DNA from: Pelargonium nanum
Lineage: Eukaryota; Streptophyta; Magnoliopsida; Geraniales; Geraniaceae
DNA length: 28,124 nucleotides
Direction of reading: 5' to 3'
Assembly (NCBI GenBank): GCA_036897485.1
Contig: JAYMTF010000945.1
Span: 1-28,124, forward strand
Both the position numbers and the translations under genes were made by a program. Below, one piece after another: positions 9,901-18,729 of this stretch; positions within the stretch are counted from its first letter, which is position 1, and each line of letters begins with the position of its first letter. The notes under the pieces are model-generated. The model saw nothing but the letters and a program-made list of their open reading frames with translations. It was not told the DNA's origin and searched no databases.

Positions 9901-12900
9901 ACTTGAACCACATGTGTAACCAATATTTCTCAAATTAAAATTTGTCATGATACAGACTGCCACATACCAATTAAACGTACCTTTAGCATCTCATCTGCAG
10001 GAGGTCGTAAACGTGGTTCTTTAGTAAGGCACTTAGCAATAAAATCATGAAACACTAGAGACCTGAAAGACAAAACCTAAGTTTAAGAGATTAAATAGCA
10101 TAAAGTTGTTAACTTCTTATGGTGCTTATCTTGCCTCTAATATAAGGTAAGTCTATCAGATTATTGGGGTCAGAACTCCATAAAAGTTGTTGTATGAGTC
10201 CATAAACTCACAAGAGAAGAAGGAATTGGCCTGAAATATGAGTTTTTATTTTTACTGAGAATACATGGCAGTTGGATCTCGTAGCTATAAGATATTTGCT
10301 TAATTGTAGTCACAATAAGATAGTATGCTCATACAAAATTACTCAAGTGAGAGAAGATGAAGATATTTTAACAATCAATCATAAGGCCTTGTAATTGTAA
10401 CAATAACAAAAAGGCATGGATGATAAAAGAGGATTCACTATCAGTTGTTTTAACTATTAGCTAAATTTGTAGTAAAGAATGAGTAGGCTGTTCACGCTCA
10501 ATGTGCAAGATTTCATATAACAGCTAAGTTCTTTGATGAATGGAAATCTAAAGATTTTGGGGGTCGAAGACTACCACCAAGCTAGCAGCCCCAACACATA
10601 CTAATAGGAAACATAATAGGGCTTATAGCAGCAGAAGACCGAAAGATCAATAATGATTGCCAGCACCATGAAACAAATGCCTAAAATGATGACTGGAGAA
10701 TCAAAACTCAAAATAAAAGGTTTTGGCATTCATAAGAAGTTAGAACCAATGGGTGGGCAAATCTGCATGAAATAAGATTAACGACTAAATAAAGAGTAAT
10801 ATAATTAAAAGTGAGGAGCTAATAAGATGGGGAAGCCCAAACCAGTAATTTGCACCAAAATACAATACAAAGACCACATTCATGCAGATTGCTGAGATCA
10901 GTAGGTTCTAGTTCCAAGTCAATTGCACGTTACCAGCTGATAATTATTATTGAAAGATAGTAGCCAAGAGTAGAAGGCATACCATTTTTCTTTATCCTCA
11001 AGCATTGGAGCTGGTTCGATAGATATCATGAACAAGACCTATCAGAGTTAATAAGTTAGACATTCTAATCAAATGGATGTGAGTAGGCAAACTAAAAGAG
11101 TACCACAGAAACACATATGGAAGTGAGGAGCAAAATGATTAACCATAGCATCTACCGATATTAAATTTTCTGTTTTATACACATCTGTCCATGTAACACC
11201 ATTCACACAATGAAAAGTCACTCCCACAATTTTCCCAAGCATGTATGATGTATCATGATGGTCATAATGCTTCTCAATATTATCAACCAAAAAGAAAAAG
11301 AACAATATGGCCACCTTCCTCATGACCAACATCCCCAGAGCCAATATAAATTTAAATGAATACTCCAGGGCTACTTATAAATGTTTGATGCAATCACTAG
11401 TTAGGTCATACACCACTGAAGGCTACTTAGAAATGTGATGACCATGTTAGACTACACCTTATACTCAAAATTATAAGAACTCAAAATGCTCACACACAGA
11501 TCATTGAAGAATGTGAGATTTGGTTTAGGGATTAAAATATAGGTTTTAAGGTCATTTGGGTCCCCAAACTTTTAGAAAGTAACCGCTTTAGTTCTTGTAC
11601 TTTGAATAAGCCACTTAGGTTCTTGAAGTTCAAATTTTTGAGTCAATCTGCTCCCTCACATTAGTTTAGGTTAATTGAGTCGTCATGTTTGCTGACGTGG
11701 AAGTTCAAAATAATAAAATAAACATATTTACACATGTCATCTGATGTGGCAAAAAAATCAGGCAAGACCACGCACGTGATGTCACGTCACCATTCCTCTT
11801 TAGTTCTTCATCAGAAATCAACTGAAAATAGACTTACAAAAATCACAGTTCTTCAATTTTGTTCTTGATGTTCACATTAATGATTTGAATGGAAATAAAA
11901 ATGAGAGTGAAATTACAAAATTCATAATCTGGATGAAATTAGGCACAAGTACAAGAGTTTGCAGTTGCACAAATGAATAAATAATATATATATACATACA
12001 AAAATCAAGACCATAAGACCAGAAATTCGGATCTATATCATAGTTCAGAGAATTCGGGATATTCGGAAACTTGACGGCAAAATTGGGGTCTTTTTAAGGA
12101 TTTAGAAAATGGGGCATCGCGCCACAGGGAGACTGATATGGACAAGGCGTCGGAAGGAGAGAACATGATCCGCGGGATGCCAAGGTGGTGGGTCCAGCCG
12201 AGGAAGTAATCAGAAATGATGGTGTTGGAGTGTGTTGTAGAGTAGGAAACTCTGATTTTTAGGGATCCTAATAGTTTAGGGACCTAATTGACTTTTTCAA
12301 CCTGATACAAAATTCTCCGAGGCTGGCCAACCGGTGTATAGTGGGCAATCAAATAATAAAGATCATTACTAACACGTGATATTTACAGATTCTCATAAAA
12401 AAAGCTTAAAGGAGCACAGAGGTCACACACTTGTGCCTGAATGAAGAGCCTAATTTTCAAATTTAATTCTGGGCAAAGATCAGATTAGTTTTCAGAACAA
12501 TCTGCTGACTTTGGACCTGAGCTATTTCATAGATTAATTACATTACATGATAGACTACCATTTCAACATAAGAGAAACAAGTATGTTTGCTTCTGATATC
12601 CATGGTATTAAGGACCTATCTCCTAGATGCAGTTAAGACTATCCATACTTCATTTGTAATGTACTGATCTCATCCTTCTAACATGTATTAATCATGTCTT
12701 AACCATATGAAGCACGCATGTAAATGAAAATTAACGAGTTCAAGAGACAACATAGAATTCCAATGCTAATTGTATTGTGAAGATGCAAATACAGGTAGAG
12801 CTTGATTTACAATATAAAAACTATATACTTCAATATCATGCACTAACCCTCATTGGATGCACAGCAGATCTTGGGGGCATTCCCTGAAAATCGCACATAC

Positions 12901-15900
12901 ACAGAAAGTATCAGAAACAATTTCTTAGATGGCTGAAATATGTACGGTACAATTGATATAAAAAAAGGATTCCATTCAACAAGATAAACTCTTTGCAAGA
13001 CCAGAGCTAATACCAAATTCTTTGTTTAAACAAACCAGCTGAGAGATGGAAAACTATACCAACTAATTAACAATAACCAAATCTATTCTTAAGTATTCCA
13101 GCTAGCTTTGAGGCAGGTAAGAACTCAGTTATTATTCTTTCTTTTATGGATGATCATCAGTTAATCAAAGTGAAATTTCCACCCCACACTGGTAAAGGGT
13201 TTTGTGGCAGGGGGTAGCCTCTCTTATGTAGTCCACAGTTGCCATTTGATCAAGTTCAGCTACTAGGGGTGATTTCAAACTGGCATCACACATCAAACCC
13301 AAACAGAATTGGTAAAAGGAAAGAAAGAAGTTAAAATGATTATCACATTTCAAGATGTGGGTTTAAGAAATAATTTAATAACTAAATAGACATACCTCCG
13401 CCATTTCAATTGCAGAAATGCCAAGAGCCCAAACATCCACCTGGAGAAAAATACAAAATTGGATTAAGAGTTTGCATGAACAAATAATTTAGTACAGCGA
13501 ATGTCTTGACAATAGAAAAATTAATGAGAAGACAGATCACCTGTCAGGAAATTCAACATAAATAAACAGCATGTAACCACAGATTGAAGTATAACTGGCA
13601 GGGAACATCCCTGTTTTTCATAATCCTTAGCAAGATTATACTGATACATGCACTAACAGTGCCCAATCAATGTTTATATAATTTATTTGATAAATGTATT
13701 TATTGTTCCACTAGGTCATCTAATAAATACAGAGAATCAGTATCTTTATTCAGAAAGTTCAAACAGAACAGTGTCTACAGTTCAGCACAACTACCAAACA
13801 ATAAGAAGAGATACATGTAGGTACTCACTGACTCTTCAAAAGATAAGATACCTTTCCATCATAGCGACTTTCTTGAATAACTTCTGGAGCCATCCAGTGT
13901 GGTGTGCCAATGAACTGAAAGTAAACTAATTATCAGAAAAGAAAACTCAAAATATGCAAAGAAGATAGTAGTGAAAATCTGATGTATTAACACAGCAGCA
14001 AATGACTACATGTGACATGATAAACAGTGCATAAATAAATTGGGCATTAAAGGTGGAATTAATGTATACTGTGCACACAAAAGAATATGTTCTCAAAAGT
14101 AAATCAAATTCCACATATTCAGAGCTGAGCACTTTCACAATCTATTTTCTTTTGCATGCATTCGCGATTTTAAATAATTTACTAGACACCACTTCTTATT
14201 CATCCTAATGAACAAGAACAACAAAGACAACATGAAATTTTTCATAAGTTGAATAATATCATTTAACTTCCAAATTCTGATTTTAATTTAATCACTTCAT
14301 AACTTCTCAGAGTAGAGGAGATGCAGTTCACTTAGACTCCTAAATCCTACTTAACACATGATCTCTTAAACTCTTAGTTCTAACATCTCTATCTATAGAC
14401 AGTGCAACACTTGTTGGGTTAGTAGAAATCAATGTAAGATCATTTAGTCATTTTAGTCTAGCCATGCATTATAAGAATCCTCTAATCTAGTATTGACAAA
14501 ATGTATAGCATCACCAGAAACCTTGATACATGGATAATTCTACAAAATCAAGATACACAGCATTATTATGTTACAGCTATGTTTTTACATGAAATTGATA
14601 TAATTGACTCACCGTGTTCCTCTTAGACATAGTCCTTGTAAGTTGGGCAGCAACCCCAAAATCACCTGCTCACATTGTCACAGGAACAAAAAATATAAGG
14701 CAGTGTTTGTTAGAAGTACAAAGAACAACAAAAGATCACCTTTGCATTGTAAAATAAAATACGATGATGGGTAGCATTTCCCTTCCCTTAACCCCCAAAC
14801 CAATTGTAAGCAAGATTTGATCTCATGTCCTCTTGATCCACGATCAAGAACTCAAATTAGTTGACTCCTCTTCCTTTTGGTGGTTACTCGATAGTTTGAG
14901 ATGACAGTGTGTTTCTAAGTACATTAAGTCTAATAATGTCTTATTCAGCCATAACAGTTTCCCATCTTCCTTTTGCAAGCAAGGCTCGAAACAGCATCCC
15001 AGGAAGTGAAAATGTTCCATATAAATCTATTTAATTTAAGGTTCATCATTCATTATTCCTCTCCATCAAACTTTTTAAATCATGTGGGAATATTTTGGTA
15101 CATGTTGCACTCTCCAGGAAACCTTTGTTTTATTTTTATTTTTTTTATGGCCCTCTTGTAATTTTCCCATAAAAGAAGCCTTTGACAAAAGCTTAAATGT
15201 GGACTTCAACAAGACTGCATTTACTACTTAGTTATTTCAGTTCAGAAAAGCCTGACTAAGGTTAAGTGTTAAGAAATGGGAAATAACAAATTACAAGAGC
15301 AGGGTATTCTAAATTTCTAATAACTTTTTTTAACGGTAATTTTCTAATAACTTAGTTGTGCTAAAAAGGTATTAATGTCCAAGAACAACTATTGATATAA
15401 ACTGAACCTCTACATTCAGATTCCCCTATCACAAGCATTGCTGTTCCTTTCTCTATATGATTTACACACTCGGATTAATCTGCTATAAGAGCAAAGCTTT
15501 ATAATACTTACCCAACTTGACTTCTCCTTGGTCAGTTACCAAGATATTGCCACCCTTAATGTCTCTATGGACCTTGAAAATTGAGTGCAAGTAAGCAAGA
15601 CCCTGTATAAGAGAAATGAAGTTTAGAAGAAAACATATTTAGGTAGAAGTACATAGAAATGTGACAGTCAATTAGCATTGAATTACTGGAGTCGGCACAG
15701 TTGCATACATGGTTCCAGGTCCAAATGAACCGGAGAGGTAGTCATAAGTACTATATAGGTCGTGCCAGTTTAATATTCCTTCGCTTTTCCTCATGACAAG
15801 TTGAAGGAGTGATATTCAAAATGGGAATTAAACTCACATTCTGTTCCATTACAAGCATACATCTTCATATTGAGTATATTAAGATAACTAATGAAAGTGA

Positions 15901-17639
15901 TACCTTTAAGGTTTCCCTACAAATATAAGCTATTTGATACTCCTCCAAGGGCTCCTCAGCCTCGTTTATTAAACCAGCTACACTTCCACCCCCACAGTAC
16001 TCCATCACTATCTGCAAGACACAAAAGAACAGTTAGCCCAAACTGTAAACTTTAAAAGTAAATCTCTAATCAGAGTGAATGCTCCCAATCCTACCCAAAG
16101 ATACTCCTCTCCCTGGTAACTACCCAGGTAGCGGACAACATTCGGATGGCTACATTGCTGCAACATCTCAATCTCGCCTCGAATTTCTTCATAACCCTCC
16201 TCCTGGACAGATTCAAGATTTACCATCAATTTCAATGATCAGACAACTCAATCAATCACCAAATGGAATCAGCTCTACAAGATAGATAAAGCAAACCGCA
16301 CCCCTTCAGACAAGGATATAACTTTAATGGCAACAAGCTCCGAGGTCTTTAAATCTCTAGCCTTGTACACAGACCCATACGACCCCTTCCCTGCCACCCG
16401 ATAAACCAACCTCACTCAATACAATAGCAAACACTTCAATTCTCACTCAATTAGCATCAATTATAACATTTAAACATGATTTCCTCCGCCACCACATAAC
16501 AAATCATAATTGCCTAAAATTTTGCATTGAAATTGAACTGTAAACCACATAATTGAGCACTAAAGAACAACAATGAACATCATTTGCATAAATTAGAACA
16601 ATTAAACAAGATTTCCACCACCACCACAACAACAAGTCATAATTGCCTAAAATTTTGCATTGAAATTGAACTGTAAACCACATAATTGAGCACTAAAGAA
16701 CAACAATGAGCAACATTTGCACAAATTAGAACAGTTAAACGAGATTTCCACCACCACCACAATAAGTCATAATTGTCTTCCACTGAAATTGAACTGCAAA
16801 CCAGAGAATTCAGCCTGAAGGACAACAATTAACACAGAACATGACTAAATTGGCATGAGAAATGAACAATACTCACCGAGCTCACTGAGCAATACATATT
16901 TAGTGGAAGGATCTTCTCTTGTAACACTGTCAGGGATCGAACTCGCCGAAACGCGGTTCAGCAACCGGACTTCATCGCACTGAGAAGATCCACTACCCTT
17001 CTTCTGCCTCCCAAACCCCATCTCCGACGCCTGCATGCTCGCCACCGCCCTCTCCATCGTCGATCCCTCAAAACCTCCGCCGCCACCCCCACCACCAGCA
17101 GTTCTCCTCACAAAAGTCCCGCTCACGGACTCCTTATCCGAAGCCCTCACCGTCGATCTCATCACAAACGTCCCAAACTCTTCAGATTCATCCTCTTCAT
17201 CATCATTATCCTCACCACCCCGATTCGAGAACGATGAGCCCCTCCTCGCGGTGCCTATCGGCGACGACGAGGACCAATTGCGGCCGCGACTGCTCTTCCG
17301 GTCCTTCTTCACGATCATAGTGCCGAATTCACTGGAATCATCATCGGAGTCGCCTCCCTCGTCGAAGTCGATGGAAGGCCCGCCTCCGAAGTCCTTCGGG
17401 AGGCGCTTTAGGAGCGGAGGAAGCGACGGGTCGTCGTCATCGCCTTCTTCTTCGCCTTTGTAGACCATTGTGGAGTAAATGCTATCGTCTTCTTGCAGTG
17501 TACGCGAGCTTCTCGGTCTGGGCAGTGGTGGCAGGTCAGGCTCTTCGGAGGAGGACGAATCGTGGACGATGAAGGTGGAGAAGATCTCCGATTTGGTCGA
17601 GCCTTTTCGCGTCCGGCGGGAGGTTGGCTGGTGATCCAT
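6929..17639 (-). CDS. SIK1: SIK1-type Ste20/MST (Hippo-like) serine/threonine kinase, 18 coding exons
   Basis: Coding exons in transcription order: 17639-16877, 16390-16302, 16202-16095, 16011-15904, 15602-15512, 14665-14613, 13914-13852, 13440-13396, 12883-12848, 11038-10983, 10062-9981, 9402-9274, 9184-9058, 8841-8688, 8450-8240, 7937-7740, 7675-7590, 7028-6929. All joins are GT-AG and in phase; they total 2499 bases, 832 residues, close to Arabidopsis SIK1 (about 836). Seen: an acidic, Ser- and Gly-rich N-terminus (1-245), a kinase domain (about 248-500) and a long C-terminal region. Kinase residues: glycine loop GKGSYGSVY (255-263), Lys277, HRDIKGGN (368-375), DFG (388-390), GTPHWMAPE (407-415). 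Known for the family: plant homologue of animal Hippo/MST kinases (MAP4K group); it binds MOB1, promotes proliferation and expansion, and supports immune receptor signalling through BIK1 and RBOHD. Inferred: an active kinase, since every catalytic residue is present. Confidence 0.95.
7243..7382. mobile_element. Short MITE-like element in SIK1 last intron
   Basis: A 140-bp segment with imperfect inverted ends (GTAGCGTTAGGATAAAAAAA at the left, and a right end whose complement reads GTAGTGTTTGAAT). It holds the palindrome AATGAGATTCTCATT. No convincing target duplication is visible. It lies between the real last exon and its decayed duplicate. Confidence 0.35.
7394..7449 (-). pseudogene. Decayed duplicate of SIK1 last exon
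   Basis: Read on the minus strand, this stretch encodes [13 protein letters not shown], matching [13 protein letters not shown] of the true last exon (6929-7028), and then AACCCTGTG matching AATCTTTGTG. About 18 bases (coding roughly EQQTIQ) are missing between two CAA-type repeats. An AG (CTATACAG) precedes it. Splicing from exon 17 into it would put the matching stretch out of frame and end at TGA, and the sequence for the DTLRTILRL tail is absent. It is an intronic relic, unless used as an alternative terminal exon. Confidence 0.75.
9403..15511 (-). other. SIK1 larger introns without other features
   Basis: Apart from the element at about 11541-12303, the larger introns of this stretch (14666-15511, 13915-14612, 13441-13851, 12884-13395, 10063-10982, 9403-9980) are AT-rich and contain only short chance frames. 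I see no RNA gene or nested gene in them. Confidence 0.5.
9981..16390 (-). other. SIK1: SIK1 exons 2-11: protein kinase domain
   Basis: Ten small exons of 36-108 bases carry residues 255-498. Order of landmarks: glycine loop in exon 2; Lys277 in AIKVI; the probable alpha-C Glu294 in EIRGEIEML (exon 3); hinge MEYCGGGSV (exon 4); catalytic loop HRDIKGGN (exon 5); DFG followed by [14 protein letters not shown] (exon 6), with Thr404 as the likely activating phosphosite; [18 protein letters not shown] (exon 7); [15 protein letters not shown] (exon 8). Exons 9-11 give the C-lobe, ending [14 protein letters not shown]. The GTPHWMAPE sequence is the Ste20/GCK signature and separates this protein from MAPKKK and CDPK families. 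Confidence 0.92.
11541..12303. mobile_element. TIR element in SIK1 intron 9
   Basis: The left end contains GGTCATTTGGGTCCCCAAAC and the right end, complemented, GTCAATTAGGTCCCTAAAC, giving imperfect terminal inverted repeats of about 30 bp beginning AGGTT. The body is non-coding and includes TGCTGACGTGG and CACGTGATGTCACGTCACC-like stretches. Such GGTCCC...AAACT termini are common in plant non-autonomous DNA transposons. The flanking bases do not form a clear target duplication, so superfamily and exact ends are uncertain. The element accounts for about 40 percent of the 1.8-kb intron. Confidence 0.55.
16449..16840 (-). repeat. Three tandem ~132-bp repeats in SIK1 intron 1
   Basis: Copies start near 16470, 16602 and 16735 at TTAAACxxGATTTCC, followed by (CCA)n, then CATAATTGCCTAAAATTTTG, TTGAAATTGAACTG and ACAACAAT. 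Copies 1 and 2 are nearly identical over most of their length; copy 3 (ending about 16840) is more diverged and has lost the AAAATTTTGCA part. The array fills nearly all of the 486-bp intron between the N-terminal exon and the first kinase exon. Confidence 0.85.
16877..17639 (-). other. SIK1: SIK1 exon 1: N-terminal repeat-motif region
   Basis: Residues 1-255. The exon is GC-richer than the rest of the gene. A short motif of form (I/Y/F/S)-(S/G)-T-(F/M)-x-V recurs: FSTFIV (20-25), YSTMVY (55-60), FGTMIV (105-110), FGTFVM (155-160), SGTFVR (173-178), and a weaker GSTMER (192-197). The repeats are separated by acidic and serine-rich linkers and one run of eight glycines (182-189). A related FGTYIV sits after the kinase domain at 586-591, in exon 14. 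The start at 17639 is supported by the in-frame run into the kinase domain and by the match in overall length. The exon ends one base into the codon for Gly255, just before the glycine loop. Confidence 0.85.
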
Positions 17640-17703
17640 TGCTCCGAAGAAGAGAGCAATTCCAGAGAGACGTTAGCTGTGAAGCTCCGTGTTCGCAGAG
17701 CAT
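17536..17703 (-). other. uORF overlapping the SIK1 start
   Basis: An ATG at 17703, 64 bases upstream of the SIK1 start, opens a 55-codon frame beginning MLCEHGASQLTS. It runs out of frame past the SIK1 ATG at 17639 and stops at 17536. If the transcript starts upstream of 17703, an overlapping uORF like this would be expected to lower translation of the kinase. The transcription start is not known from sequence. Confidence 0.4.
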
Positions 17704-17850
17704 TTGGAAATGAAAGTGACGACGAGTTGTAAATTGTAACTCAGAGAGTGACAATAGCTCGTTTAATGGGCCCTGAGAAATGGATAAGCAATAGATTGGG
17801 CCTCAAATTCAGGCCCAATAAAATTTTGGAAGCCATTAGAGAGAAGAGTA
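17640..17850. promoter_or_regulatory. Divergent SIK1/COQ4 promoter with site II motifs
   Basis: About 200 bases separate the SIK1 start codon from the probable 5' UTR exon of COQ4 on the other strand. Three TGGGCC/GGCCCA motifs sit at 17767-17772, 17797-17802 and 17812-17817, and no good TATA box is present. TGGGCY (site II) elements bind TCP-family factors and are enriched in plant genes for growth, ribosomes and mitochondria, which suits both neighbours. Shared use by both genes is inferred from the head-to-head layout. Confidence 0.65.
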
Positions 17851-18713
17851 GAGACCGAGCTAGACCTGAGTGCTAAGCTTTTGCTTCTTTCAATTCTCGA
17901 TCGATCTCTGGTAAACGATTTGTTCTCCTCTTGCTTTCTCTTCCTTGTTATGATATTTTGGTGCTCGGGGATGATCCGGGTAGTGATCAATATTTCATTT
18001 TTATTTTGTTTTCGAATATGGGTTAGATTCTTCAATCAGTTTGTGGTGTTTGGGTTCAATTTGTTTTCATGAATTTATTTCTTCCCAACTTTATTAGAAA
18101 TTAAATTAACTGTAAACACACATTTCCAGAAAGAAAGAAAAAAAATTGTCCATTTGATTCATATTGGGTTTATTGTTATTTGAGGTGTCTGAATCCAAAA
18201 CCCTTTTCCAAGTTCCATGGCATTTGAATAATATTAGTAATGAAAGGGTTTAAAACATGGGTTTGTAGTATTCTAATCAGTTTTACATGTGTAGTTTATT
18301 GACTGAAAATTTTGTTTTTATTTATTTAGCTTTATTTGTGCTGAATTGAACTAGTGGTTGTTTGGTAATTGAAGAAAACAGAAGTTTCATAACCACAAAT
18401 ACAGTGGGAACAGCATAATTGACTAGCCGGCTCGACCTTGTGTTGAAAAATGACTAGAAGCTAGATACGATGAATTGAGCTTCTCTGACAGAAGCTGCTT
18501 TCAGCAAATCGTATGGTTGTTTGGTTGCTTACTTGCTTATTGTTTAACAATGGGTTGTGATAGATGACTTTAAGTGCTTATTAGACTGCTCATGAGAGCA
18601 CGTAGCTGTTGTGGTTTGTATCGTGTTTTTGTTTTATTATCTTGCATAACTTTATAGTGTATAAGTTTAGTTTGATACTGAAATTAATTTGTATTTCAAC
18701 GTGGATTTGACAG
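17850..18713 (+). other. COQ4 5' UTR exon and 5' UTR intron
   Basis: A likely non-coding first exon ends at 17910 in GATCTCTG followed by GTAAACG. The intron closes at 18711-18713 (TTTGACAG), leaving 16 bases of leader before the ATG at 18730. The 803-bp intron is T-rich, as leader introns of plant genes often are, and holds nothing else I recognise. The transcript start near 17850 is a guess from the CT-rich sequence there. Confidence 0.6.
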
Positions 18714-18729
18714 TTCGAGATTAGTTGCA

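Noticed and set aside
16079..16285. 68-codon plus-strand open frame
   Set aside because: Antisense shadow of SIK1 exon 3 and its intron.
17035..17463. 142-codon plus-strand open frame
   Set aside because: It lies antisense within SIK1 exon 1; its Pro/Ser richness is simply the complement of Gly/Asp/Glu/Ser codons on the true strand.
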